In this document: positions 56,189 through 63,613 of the stretch, piece by piece
Position numbering within the stretch: position 1 is the first letter of the stretch
Layout: the number at the start of each line of letters is the position of its first letter
From: Arthrobacter_H sp030452125
Lineage (GTDB): Bacteria; Actinomycetota; Actinomycetes; Actinomycetales; Micrococcaceae
Reading direction: 5' to 3' (one strand)
Length of the DNA: 64,000 bases
Assembly (NCBI GenBank): GCA_052379645.1
Contig: JBQSYU010000012.1
Notes under the pieces: model-generated
What the model was told of the DNA's origin: nothing
The model's input: the letters and a program-made list of their open reading frames with translations, nothing else
Databases searched by the model: none
Made by a program: the position numbers and the translations under genes

Positions 56189-57135
56189 CGGGCTCAATTG
56201 CCTGGTCCCTGGCGTTGGGGCTGCTGCTGGGCTCAGGACTCTGGTTGTGTTTTGTGAGACTTCCCGCCCTGCGTCGGGTGAAGTTCTCAGATCGCATTTC
56301 CGGGCAATTGCGCCCGGCCGCGAATCCTTCCGGGACCCGCCCCGGTCAAGTTGCTGCGGAAACGCCACTGGGTCCGCTGGTCAAGATCCTCTGGCCGGTC
56401 CTGAAGGATCTTGTCACCATGTTGAACCGTTTCAATCCGGCTGGGGGAGGAATTCAACGGCGGCTCCAACGGGCAGGACTGGTGGCGAGCGTTACCGAAT
56501 ACCGGATATCGCAATTGACTTATGCAGGTGCCGGACTTCTGCTGGGAAGCATTTTCGTTGTCGCATCGGCGGCGAGGGGGAACTTCAACGGGGTCCTGGC
56601 AATCACGGTGCTGTTGATCGCGGGGGTAGCGGGATTTGCGTTCCGAGAATGGCATCTCACGGAGCTGGGGACCCGACGGAGCCGGAGGATTCTGGGGCAA
56701 TTTCCGAGCATTGCCGAACTCATCGCCTTGGCCGTGGGGGCGGGGGAGAGCACAGTGGGGGCCATCGAGCGTATCTGCAGCACTGCCGAAGGCGATTTAC
56801 CGGACGAATTCAAGGCCCTATTGGCGGATGTTCGATCCGGAACGCCCATGACAACGGCGTTCCAACGGCTGGCCAGAAGACTTGATCTCAACGCAATGAC
56901 CCGATTTTCCGACGCAATCACGGTCGCAGCAGAGCGCGGGACGCCATTGGCAGAAGTGTTGCGGGCCCAAGCCCAAGATGTCCGGGACGCAGCCAAAAGA
57001 GAGTTGATGGAGACTGCCGGGCGTAAGGAAATCAGCATGATGATCCCAGTCAAGTTGTGGGTAGAATGTTTCCCATGTTGGCCGGAATTTATGCGCGCAT
57101 CTCGCGCGACGCAGACGACACACGCCTCGGTGTAG
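56185..57135 (+). CDS. tadC: Tad pilus membrane protein TadC, 3' end replaced by an integrated element
   Basis: The reading frame from ATG 56185 (overlapping tadB by four bases) encodes a type II secretion F family protein, with IAELIALAVGAGESTVGAIE near residue 176 and the conserved RELMETAGRKEISMMIPV near 272-285. In intact TadC this is followed by a final hydrophobic helix (VVFLVLPVTVLFALFPG-like). Here the frame instead runs KLWVECFPCWPEFMRAS and stops after 27 more residues with no helix, inside the start of a serine integrase gene. The junction is about 57040-57060. The last membrane helix is therefore missing, and the protein is probably non-functional until the element excises. Confidence 0.8.
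   Translation: MTGSIAWSLALGLLLGSGLWLCFVRLPALRRVKFSDRISGQLRPAANPSGTRPGQVAAETPLGPLVKILWPVLKDLVTMLNRFNPAGGGIQRRLQRAGLVASVTEYRISQLTYAGAGLLLGSIFVVASAARGNFNGVLAITVLLIAGVAGFAFREWHLTELGTRRSRRILGQFPSIAELIALAVGAGESTVGAIERICSTAEGDLPDEFKALLADVRSGTPMTTAFQRLARRLDLNAMTRFSDAITVAAERGTPLAEVLRAQAQDVRDAAKRELMETAGRKEISMMIPVKLWVECFPCWPEFMRASRATQTTHASV
57036..57075. other. Left attachment junction (attL) inside tadC
   Basis: Up to about base 57050 the sequence reads as conserved TadC (KEISMMIPV). From there the tadC frame diverges from the family and the serine integrase begins at 57075. The exact crossover dinucleotide cannot be set without the matching right end, which lies beyond the window. Confidence 0.65.
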
Positions 57136-58469
57136 AGCGCCAGATTGCCGATTGCCGTGAGCTGGCCGAGCGCAAGGAGTGGGAGGTGGCAGAAACGTTC
57201 GTGGACAACGATGTTAGTGCCTCGCGCTCCAAGGTTCGCCCCGAGTATCAGCGGATGATGCAGGCTGTGGAGGATGGACGAATTCAGGCCATTGTGGTCT
57301 GGGACGTGGACCGTCTGACGCGGAAACCTCGGGAGCTGGAGGACGTGATCGACCTGACTGCGCGCTCTGGGGTAGAGCTTGCCAGCGTTGGCGGTGAGAT
57401 TGATCTTGCCACGCCACAGGGGAAGATGACGGCGGGGATCAAAGGCATGGTGGCGCGCCATGAGTCGGAGCAGCAGGCGCGGCGCATTCGACGGAAGTTC
57501 GAGCAAAAGGCGGCCGCCGGGGAGCCGCATTCTCATGTGCCCTATGGGTATTTGCGGGTCCAACGGGACGGCGCGCCGTGGGAGGTGCCGGACCCTGAGG
57601 CCGGCCCGGTGGTCCAGGAGATGGTTTCGCGGTTCATTCGCGGTGATTGGCTGCACACTATCGCCAGAGACTTTAACGTTCGCGGGGTTCGGGCCCCGCG
57701 TGGTGGAGATTGGAACAACACGTTGGTCCGGCAGATCGTCCGCCGGCCCATCAATGCCGGGTTCCGGGTGTTCCGGGGTGAGGTGGCCGGACGTGCTAAC
57801 TGTGACCCGTTGATTTCAGGGGATGAGCACGAGCAGGTGTTGGCGATCCTGGCGGACCCGGTGCGGAAAGCAAATTACAAGGGCCGGGAGCCCCGGTCCC
57901 TCTTGACCGGCATTGCTGGCTGCGGTCTTTGTGGCGGAAAGATGCGGAAGGTGCCAGGCGCGATCAAGGCCGGGAAGAAACAGCCGGCGGCGTATTCTTG
58001 CCGGGACTGCCATCGCGTTCGGCGCAAGCTCGAATCAGTGGATGACCTGGTCACCGTTCTGGTTCTGGGACGGCTGCTGATGCCGGACTTGGCGGCGGCT
58101 ATGGCTGGCGACAACTCCGATCAGATCGAAAAGTTCCGGGCGCAAGTCGTGGGCCTGGAAGCGCGCTTGGAGTTGGCCGCCGATGAGTTCGCGGACGGTG
58201 GCATGACGGGGGACCAGCTGCGGCGAGTTAACGCGAAAATTCTCCCACAGCTCGAAGAGTTGCGCCGGCGGCTGGCATCACTTCGTCCAGTCACGGCTGT
58301 TCTGGACTTGGCCGGCGAGGATGCGGCGGAGCGCTGGGCGGCCGCGACTCTGGATATTCGACGGAGCGTGGTCGAGGACCTGATGGAGATTACTATTTTG
58401 CCTACCGGGTCGGGGATTCGGTTTAGCCCCGAGCACATCAAGATCGAGTGGAAGGTGCCGGCGGCATGA
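57075..58469 (+). CDS. Large serine recombinase (integrase)
   Basis: ATG 57075 opens MLAGIYARISRDADDTRLG, giving 464 residues; GTG 57057 and ATG 57066 are alternatives. The N-terminal resolvase domain has the catalytic Ser in YARIS near residue 10, and Arg residues in the VWDVDRLTRKP segment near 76. The recombinase domain (about 150-270) and a Cys4 zinc ribbon (CGLCGGKMRKV, then CRDCHR, near 285-320) follow, then a coiled coil. This is the architecture of phage integrases such as phiRv1 and phiC31. A -10-like TAGAAT at 57062-57067 suggests a leaderless start at 57075. Confidence 0.94.
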   Translation: MLAGIYARISRDADDTRLGVERQIADCRELAERKEWEVAETFVDNDVSASRSKVRPEYQRMMQAVEDGRIQAIVVWDVDRLTRKPRELEDVIDLTARSGVELASVGGEIDLATPQGKMTAGIKGMVARHESEQQARRIRRKFEQKAAAGEPHSHVPYGYLRVQRDGAPWEVPDPEAGPVVQEMVSRFIRGDWLHTIARDFNVRGVRAPRGGDWNNTLVRQIVRRPINAGFRVFRGEVAGRANCDPLISGDEHEQVLAILADPVRKANYKGREPRSLLTGIAGCGLCGGKMRKVPGAIKAGKKQPAAYSCRDCHRVRRKLESVDDLVTVLVLGRLLMPDLAAAMAGDNSDQIEKFRAQVVGLEARLELAADEFADGGMTGDQLRRVNAKILPQLEELRRRLASLRPVTAVLDLAGEDAAERWAAATLDIRRSVVEDLMEITILPTGSGIRFSPEHIKIEWKVPAA

Positions 58470-58927
58470 GTTGGGACGAATCGGCAGGCTGGCCTGAGGA
58501 GTCGGAATGGATCGAGCCTGATACCGCTGACGTGCTGAATCGCAGCGCCTGGGTGGGTCCTGAGTTGGTGCGGATGGTGGAAGGATATTTGCCACAACGG
58601 AGGGATGGGTTCACGCAACAGGCCCGGGCAACTGTGCATGGCCGGGACACTGGCGCACGGTTCGATCTTCGGGTTGTTGACTCGAAGACGCTCGAGGTCC
58701 GTGCGAACCGGTGGGGCGTTGTGAGCGTCCCGCACATTCCGGAAGGTGCGCCGGGGAACAGTATGGGGATGACATGGCAACTCCACGGGCCGGGCGGGCT
58801 GGCGTTTCCCCAACTGTGGACAGTTGGAGAAATAGCGGCCTCGATCGTTGTGGCGTCGGTGAAATGGGAACAATCGGGTAGGCCTGGGCCGTTGCGGTTT
58901 GAATGGGGCAGAAGGCCGAGTATTTGA
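58466..58927 (+). CDS. Hypothetical element protein (153 aa)
   Basis: The ATG overlaps the integrase stop in an ATGA junction, giving 153 residues. The protein has an acidic N-terminus (MSWDESAGWPEESEWIEPD) and several Gly/Trp-containing strands toward the C-terminus. No motif is recognised. Translational coupling to the integrase suggests a role linked to integration or excision, but excisionase-like features (small, basic) are not present. Confidence 0.65.
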   Translation: MSWDESAGWPEESEWIEPDTADVLNRSAWVGPELVRMVEGYLPQRRDGFTQQARATVHGRDTGARFDLRVVDSKTLEVRANRWGVVSVPHIPEGAPGNSMGMTWQLHGPGGLAFPQLWTVGEIAASIVVASVKWEQSGRPGPLRFEWGRRPSI

Positions 58928-58946
58928 CCGTAGCCCTGATGGTCAA
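58924..58946. promoter_or_regulatory. Inverted repeat TTGACC-N11-GGTCAA
   Basis: Perfect 6-base arms lie at the end of the 153-residue gene, upstream of the small gene at 59075. The left arm resembles a -35 element. It could be an operator/promoter for the downstream module. Confidence 0.35.
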
Positions 58947-59074
58947 GGTAATGTCGTGTTGTCTCCCGGCGACACATGGACCGGCCAAGCACTGAGGCCC
59001 AATTGGGCAGGCGCAACTAAAGCTCTCGGTGACGTTTGCACCCTTTGAGGTGCCGTCATTCGGGAGCTATTTTT

Positions 59075-59293
59075 ATGTCCAATACCGACGTTCTTCGGGC
59101 CCGGTCCGTCCTCGGAAATGCCACGCGCAAGGGCAGCGCGGACGAAATCTCAGGGGCCCGCCGCGATTTAGCGGCTGCCAAACTCGCTGCCTACGTGGAG
59201 GCGACGCTCGCGGCCGCGCCGCCGCTGTCACCTGAGCAGGCCGCGCGCATTGCCTCTAAGCTCCAGCCGGCTTCCGGCGGTGGTGCCAAGTGA
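59075..59293 (+). CDS. Small helical protein (72 aa), phage-type
   Basis: ATG 59075 is preceded by CGGGAG with 8-base spacing. The 72-residue product begins MSNTDVLRARSVLGNATRKG and is predicted helical, with a Pro/Gly-rich C-terminus. No function is known. It is separated from the next gene by a terminator-like hairpin. Confidence 0.6.
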   Translation: MSNTDVLRARSVLGNATRKGSADEISGARRDLAAAKLAAYVEATLAAAPPLSPEQAARIASKLQPASGGGAK

Positions 59294-59307
59294 GGGCGGG
59301 CAAGAGA

Positions 59308-59334
59308 ACGGCCCCCGTCAAAGACGAGGGCCGT
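59308..59334 (+). terminator. Hairpin after the 72-residue gene
   Basis: ACGGCCCCCGTC pairs with GACGAGGGCCGT across a 3-base loop with one mismatch, 14 bp after the stop. Confidence 0.55.
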
Positions 59335-59417
59335 CACCTCGGAAAACACACACCAGAGGACTTGTCGACCATACCTCAGCCCGGCCCCGAGCTGGTGCCA
59401 GCAGGTGGTGATGCCGC

Positions 59418-60014
59418 GTGACGGACGCGCGTTTTCCTGACCGGTGGCTGAATGACCGGCGAATTATGCGGCTGAGCCCCGAAGTGTTCCGGGCGTTCGT
59501 GCTGTCCCTGTCGTGGGCCGTGTCGAATCGGACCGATGGGCGGGTCGAAGTTGCGGACCTGGACATGGTGCCCGGGTGCTCGCTGGACTCGGCGGCCGCC
59601 CTGGTGAACGCCGGTCTCTGGACCCCGGCTGACGACGGGACGGGGTGGCAGATCGTGGACTTCCTGAACACTCAAACCTCCCGGGACAAACTCGAAGGGC
59701 TGGAGCTGCGGAAACGCCAGGACGCGGACCGTTCGAAGTCCTACCGTCAACGGAAGAAAGCCGGGGAACACGTGACGGAATCACGTGATGATCACGTGAC
59801 GGGAACACGTGACGACATAGGAAAGGCTAGGCCAGGCCAGGACAGGCTTCTGACTACACACACGAGCACACGCGAGGAGGTGCCGGCGTCCAGTAGTGGC
59901 TGTGTGGTTCCTGGTTGTCCGACTCCCATCACTGAATACGCCCGGCGGGAGTATGGCGGCTGGTATTGCGCGCCGCATGGTGAGGAGCCGGCGGGGGGTG
60001 TTCCTCGTGGTTGA
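59418..60014 (+). CDS. Phage replisome-organiser-like protein with C-terminal zinc finger-like module
   Basis: The 198-residue protein begins with GTG 59418. The first 85 residues (DRWLNDRRIMRLSPEVFRA, then DFLNTQTSRDKLE) follow the winged-helix pattern of actinophage replication-initiation/replisome-organiser proteins. A basic central region (RKRQDADRSKSYRQRKKAG) and a C-terminal CVVPGCPTPI...WYCAPHG cysteine/His cluster follow. It heads a run of overlapping tiny genes. A replication role for the element is inferred. Confidence 0.6.
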   Translation: MTDARFPDRWLNDRRIMRLSPEVFRAFVLSLSWAVSNRTDGRVEVADLDMVPGCSLDSAAALVNAGLWTPADDGTGWQIVDFLNTQTSRDKLEGLELRKRQDADRSKSYRQRKKAGEHVTESRDDHVTGTRDDIGKARPGQDRLLTTHTSTREEVPASSSGCVVPGCPTPITEYARREYGGWYCAPHGEEPAGGVPRG

Positions 60015-60192
60015 GGTTGAGCGGGACCCTACGGACCTTGGATTGTCGCCGGCTACCTCGGCCCCCGACCATCCCCGGCCGGCTCCGGTGCATCCGGCGG
60101 CCTGTGTGGGCGGTTGGCTCGGTGAGGACTCGGAGGGCCGGCCGGTGCCGTGCCTGACGTGTCGGCCTCATCTGCGGGAGGTGGTCCGGTGA
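60007..60192 (+). CDS. Tiny zinc-ribbon-like protein (61 aa)
   Basis: GTG 60007 overlaps the end of the preceding gene by 8 bp. The 61-residue product has a Cys/His-rich end (HPAACVGGW, then CLTCRPHLR) suggesting metal binding. It overlaps the next gene by four bases (GTGA). No function known. Confidence 0.5.
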   Translation: MVEVERDPTDLGLSPATSAPDHPRPAPVHPAACVGGWLGEDSEGRPVPCLTCRPHLREVVR

Positions 60193-60389
60193 AGTGGTGC
60201 CCAGGGTGTCGAGAGCTGAAGCCGGTCGAGGGGTTCCACCTGAACCGGCTGCGGGCCGATGGGCTCGCTACGTGGTGCCGGGTCTGTGTCCTGGACTACT
60301 CGGCGGAGTATCGGGAACGGCCCGGGCACCGGGAGCGGGCTCGGGCGTATGCGGCGGAATGGCGAAAACGACGGAAGGACAACGGATGA
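60189..60389 (+). CDS. Tiny CxxC-type zinc finger protein (66 aa)
   Basis: GTG 60189 opens VKWCPGCRELKPVEGFHLN, and a second pair WCRVCVLDY follows. This CxxC...CxxC form is like the N-terminal zinc finger of phage recombination-endonuclease-VII/HNH-type proteins, but the nuclease part is absent. The tail is strongly basic. It overlaps both neighbours by four bases. A DNA-binding role is inferred. Confidence 0.6.
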   Translation: MKWCPGCRELKPVEGFHLNRLRADGLATWCRVCVLDYSAEYRERPGHRERARAYAAEWRKRRKDNG

Positions 60390-60658
60390 GCTGGGAACGA
60401 CGGAAACGAGAAGCGGCGCGGCCGATGAATCAGCGGAAGGTCCATCTGCGGCGGAAGGTCTGGTTGGACGGTGAGGGCCGGATTCCTGGCTTGGTGGCCG
60501 GCGTTGGGGCCACTCGGGCGTTCCTGACGCCGGCGGCCGCGTTGGAGCTGGCGGACCGGTTGGTCGATATGGCGGAGGCCGTCGAGCAGGAGCACGGGAC
60601 TGTGGCCGGGGCGTCTGAGTCGCTGCAAGCGTCCACGAGCGCCACGGACGCGGCTTGA
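60386..60658 (+). CDS. Small basic element protein (90 aa)
   Basis: ATG 60386 overlaps the previous stop (ATGA). The 90-residue product starts with a basic MSWERRKREAARPMNQRKV, then a small domain with LTPAAALELADRLVDMAEAVEQ. No known motif. Confidence 0.55.
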   Translation: MSWERRKREAARPMNQRKVHLRRKVWLDGEGRIPGLVAGVGATRAFLTPAAALELADRLVDMAEAVEQEHGTVAGASESLQASTSATDAA

Positions 60659-60741
60659 TAGGTCCCCGGCTGGGTGATTGGCCCACTGAACTTTAGAACG
60701 GCCCGGAGACGGGCGCACAGCAATTCAAGGGAGAACAAGAG

Positions 60742-61074
60742 ATGAGCAACACGAACGAGACACGCCACGAGCTGGCACCACTGAGCGGCGACGCGGCGGC
60801 AATGGTCCGGGCGTTCGAGGCCGATGATGGGGCCGCCGTCTCTGCCGTCGTCGCCGGCCTATCGTCGGACGAGCGTGACGGGCTGGTCCTGGCGCTGGCG
60901 GCGCTGGTGCCGATGAGCTGGCGGGCCGCGTACCGGGCCGGCTTGGAGTTCGGCGCGGAGCATGGGCCGGCGGACCTGGACGGGCAGGACCGGGCGGAGG
61001 TCGCCGGGATGGTTCACGCGGAGCTGGTCGGGTACCTCGGCGCGGTGATTGGACAGTCACGCCGGTCGAGTTAG
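60742..61074 (+). CDS. Hypothetical helical element protein (110 aa)
   Basis: ATG 60742 has a GGGAGAA ribosome site upstream. The product is Ala/Glu-rich and helical (ALSSDERDGLVLALAALVPMSW-like pattern), with no membrane helix or motif. It is the last clear gene before the capsid. Confidence 0.6.
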   Translation: MSNTNETRHELAPLSGDAAAMVRAFEADDGAAVSAVVAGLSSDERDGLVLALAALVPMSWRAAYRAGLEFGAEHGPADLDGQDRAEVAGMVHAELVGYLGAVIGQSRRSS

Positions 61075-61107
61075 GGTTGTGGCAGCGCGAAAGTTCCGCT
61101 AGTTGCG

Positions 61108-61368
61108 ATGGCAAGAACCAGGACCCCACGGGGCAAGTTCGAGGACCTGAGTCAACGGCCGGACGTAGTAGTGACAGGCCGTACCGGTCGCCGTTTCGGC
61201 GTCATAGGTGCCACCGAATCTTCAGCCCTGCCCAGGGTTCCGTCGCCCCGCTTTCATTTGGGGCCGCGTAGAACCGGCCGGGCCACTATCAATCATCTTT
61301 TGCCGGCCCCTGGTCGTGGTCTATCCACACCCGGGGACAACGGCACAGAATCAGGAGAAACACCATGA
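61108..61368 (+). CDS. Doubtful small ORF (86 aa) before the capsid gene
   Basis: It is open for 86 residues from ATG 61108 and its stop overlaps the capsid start in ATGA form. There is no clear ribosome site and the second half is Pro/Arg-rich low complexity. It could be a real small gene or a 5' leader of the capsid gene. Confidence 0.3.
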   Translation: MARTRTPRGKFEDLSQRPDVVVTGRTGRRFGVIGATESSALPRVPSPRFHLGPRRTGRATINHLLPAPGRGLSTPGDNGTESGETP

Positions 61369-62636
61369 GCAAGTCCGTAGAACTGAAGCAGAAGGCCGCT
61401 GAGGCGGCCGCCAATGCCCGTGAGATTGCGGAGAAGGGCGAGGCCGGCGGCCGGTCCCTGTCAGCTGAGGACCGGGCGAAGTTCGAAGCGGAATTGAAGT
61501 CCGCTCGGGACTACCTGGGCAAGTACGAGCAGGCCAAGTCTGACGAGGGCATTCTGGCCCAGGCCAAGGCCCTGGCTGCTGAGGTTGGCGGGCCGGTCGG
61601 TTCCAAGTCGTCCGCCGGCCCGGTGGGTCGGAAGGCGTGGGGCCAGTCCGCGCTGAAGTCGGTGCGTGAGTCGATGGGCCGTGCCGATGGGTCCAAGGCC
61701 CTCGTGTCCGGGTCCGTTTCCCTGGCTAACCCGGTCTCCCAGGGCGTGACGCCGCTGGGTGCCGCGCCGACCACGGTGCTGGACCTGCTGCGCGGTGAGT
61801 CGGCCGCCGGCATGGCCGGCGCGGACTACGGGCGTGAGCTGGCCGGCTACGCGCCGCGCTACGAAAACGAGGGGCAGCTCGAGGCGTCCGTGTTTGGCGG
61901 CGACGGCGGCGGAGGCAATACCTACACCTACCTGCGCCAGACCGTCCGCGATTCCAAGGCCGCCCCGGTGGCCGATGGGGCACAGAAGCCCACCTCGGTG
62001 TACTCGTTCGAGGAAGTCGAGGGCCGCTACAAGGTGGTCGCTCATATCTCGGAGCCGGTGCCGCTGCGGTACTTCCACGACGACAAGGCCCTCGGGGACT
62101 TCCTGGCGAATGAAATGGGCTACGGGCTCGCCGTCGCCACTGAGGGGCAGGCGTTGACCGGTGACGGGCTCGGGGAGAACTTCACCGGCGTTCTGGAGAC
62201 GGAGGGCATTCTGTCCCAGGCGTGGGCCGTGGACCTGCTGACCACTCTGCGCAAGGCTGTGACCGCGCTGCAGGTGTCCGGCGTTGACCCCTCGGCCCTG
62301 GTGCTGCATCCGGCGGACGCTGAGCGTCTGGACCTGCTGCGTGAAGGTGAGGGCACCGGGAAGTACCTGATCGGTGACCCGGCCGCTGACGCCGCCCAGG
62401 CGCTGTGGCGCGTGCCTCGCGTGCCCTCGGTCGCCGTGCCTGTCGGCACCGCTGTCATGGGCGACTGGGACGGCGCGGAGCTGACCACGCGGCAGGAGGC
62501 CACGCTGCACGTGGACACCGGCGGGGCCCTGTTCGATAAGAACCAGGCCCGCTTCCGCGTGGAGACTCGGGCCGACGTTGCCGTGAAGCGTCCCGGCGCG
62601 TTCGTCAAGGTGGACGTGGCGGAGCCGGCGGCCTAA
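61365..62636 (+). CDS. HK97-type phage major capsid protein
   Basis: AGGAG precedes ATG 61365. The 423-residue protein has an N-terminal coiled-coil delta-domain-like scaffold (about 1-75: LKQKAAEAAANAREIAEKGE, then SAEDRAKFEAELKSARDYL), then the HK97 fold with the E-loop/P-domain features (YTYLRQTVRDSKAAPVADGAQKPTS near 187 and VLHPADAERLDLLR near 315). The C-terminus TRADVAVKRPGAFVKVDV is typical. No prohead protease, portal or terminase gene is adjacent, which is unusual for a full prophage. Confidence 0.88.
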   Translation: MSKSVELKQKAAEAAANAREIAEKGEAGGRSLSAEDRAKFEAELKSARDYLGKYEQAKSDEGILAQAKALAAEVGGPVGSKSSAGPVGRKAWGQSALKSVRESMGRADGSKALVSGSVSLANPVSQGVTPLGAAPTTVLDLLRGESAAGMAGADYGRELAGYAPRYENEGQLEASVFGGDGGGGNTYTYLRQTVRDSKAAPVADGAQKPTSVYSFEEVEGRYKVVAHISEPVPLRYFHDDKALGDFLANEMGYGLAVATEGQALTGDGLGENFTGVLETEGILSQAWAVDLLTTLRKAVTALQVSGVDPSALVLHPADAERLDLLREGEGTGKYLIGDPAADAAQALWRVPRVPSVAVPVGTAVMGDWDGAELTTRQEATLHVDTGGALFDKNQARFRVETRADVAVKRPGAFVKVDVAEPAA

Positions 62637-62697
62637 CAGACCGGCGCGGCCGGGCCGGCTTCCTCCGTTCTCTGGCCCGGTCGTGCCACCACTTCAG

Positions 62698-62740
62698 CGG
62701 CCGGCGACTGCTTCCCCCTTCCGGGTCCAGTCGCCGGCCG
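62698..62740 (+). terminator. Hairpin terminator after the capsid gene
   Basis: Perfect 13-base arms CGGCCGGCGACTG (62698-62710) and CAGTCGCCGGCCG (62728-62740) flank a 17-base loop, followed by TTGT. It lies about 60 bp after the capsid stop. Confidence 0.7.
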
Positions 62741-62994
62741 TTGTCGTGTGTCCGGGCACAGTGCCGGCCCTCGGTGCCGTTGCTGGTCCGTTGCCGGCCT
62801 CTCCTGGCTGGTGCCGGCCCGCCCTGGAGAATCAGGCTGCCCTGTCTCTCCCCGTGGGGGAGGGGGCGTCTCAATCCCTGGAGACCCCCAGGGACCCGAA
62901 TAGTCGCCGGCAAGTGTCCCTCTCCCCGTGAGGGTGCCGGCCGGGTCGCGTGTGCGCGTGCGCGCGAAGAGCACTTGTCAATAAGGCTTAGACA

Positions 62995-63017
62995 GACCAC
63001 GGAGAACGGCCGTGGTC
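62995..63017 (-). terminator. Hairpin downstream of the minus-strand cargo gene
   Basis: GACCACGG and CCGTGGTC (8-base arms, 7-base loop) lie about 49 bp past the stop of the gene at 63066-63557. On the minus strand it is followed by TGTCT. It is a weak terminator candidate. Confidence 0.45.
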
Positions 63018-63065
63018 CATCCTGGTATTGTCTGTCTACGCAATGAGTCGCTACTCAGGCTCGTT

Positions 63066-63557
63066 CTACGATTCGCTCGGTCCAGCGCTTCTGATCGATG
63101 AAGCCACAACGTCTGTAAGTGGCTCACCGATCGCGGCTTTGTAGTTGAAGCCAACGAGCTGCAGTACCGTTAGCAGCTCGGGCGAAAGTAGCGTCTTGAC
63201 GGCCTCGAGCATTTTTTTCGTCTCGTCCTCGTCGTCGCCTTCAGAACCTTCGTCGAGGGTGAAGAACAACTCTTCGGCTTTTGGAATCACTTGTTCCGTG
63301 ATGTAAGAGATTTCCTCTTCAGTGATTCGCTGAGAAGTCAGCTCCTCTTTGAAGCTTTGGGCAATCGCTACGAGTTGCGAACGTTCGTCTAGTAGCTCGT
63401 TGATGATCTCTGACAATTCGTTGAACTGTGCGTCTCTGTCTTTATTTGCTTTGACTGTTTGGATACGGGTCGTGATTCTTGCGGCCGTGCCTTTGGCGAC
63501 GAGTGATCCTAGCTGAGTGATCAAAGACGTGAGAATAGGTTCCATGAAATTGTCCAA
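63066..63557 (-). CDS. Helical acidic cargo protein (163 aa), unknown
   Basis: The gene is clearly poorer in GC than its neighbours. The 163-residue product is mostly helical: a possibly membrane-associated N-terminus (MDNFMEPILTSLITQLGSLV), a coiled-coil-like middle (NKDRDAQFNELSEIINELLDER), an acidic stretch (DEGSEGDDEDETKK) and a C-terminal hydrophobic helix-rich end. No known family is recognised. Its base composition suggests recent transfer as cargo of the element. Confidence 0.6.
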   Translation of the reverse strand: MDNFMEPILTSLITQLGSLVAKGTAARITTRIQTVKANKDRDAQFNELSEIINELLDERSQLVAIAQSFKEELTSQRITEEEISYITEQVIPKAEELFFTLDEGSEGDDEDETKKMLEAVKTLLSPELLTVLQLVGFNYKAAIGEPLTDVVASSIRSAGPSES

Positions 63558-63613
63558 TGCGGGATAGGTGAAGGGTGGATTTCAAACTCTACGCACCACT
63601 CCCGTGTCTTCGC

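Larger units (their letters stand above)
62637..63065. other. Structured non-coding region after the capsid gene
   Basis: No convincing gene is present in these 429 bases. Eight copies of GCCGGC occur between 62654 and 62941. Hairpins include a 13-bp stem at 62698-62740, CCCTGG/CCAGGG around 62877-62891 and an 8-bp stem at 62995-63017. Two TCTCCCCGTG-type segments are also repeated (about 62846 and 62921). It may hold a terminator, a replication origin or a packaging/regulatory site. Confidence 0.5.

Noticed and set aside
56980..57135. The odd tadC end as a simple frameshift mutation.
   Set aside because: No alternative frame after 57050 restores a hydrophobic TadC-like helix, and the new sequence leads straight into an integrase, which fits insertion better.
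50067..57135. A complete type VII secretion locus around the EssC-like gene.
   Set aside because: No WXG100, EccB/D/E or EsaA-like gene is visible; the neighbouring genes belong to the Tad pilus.
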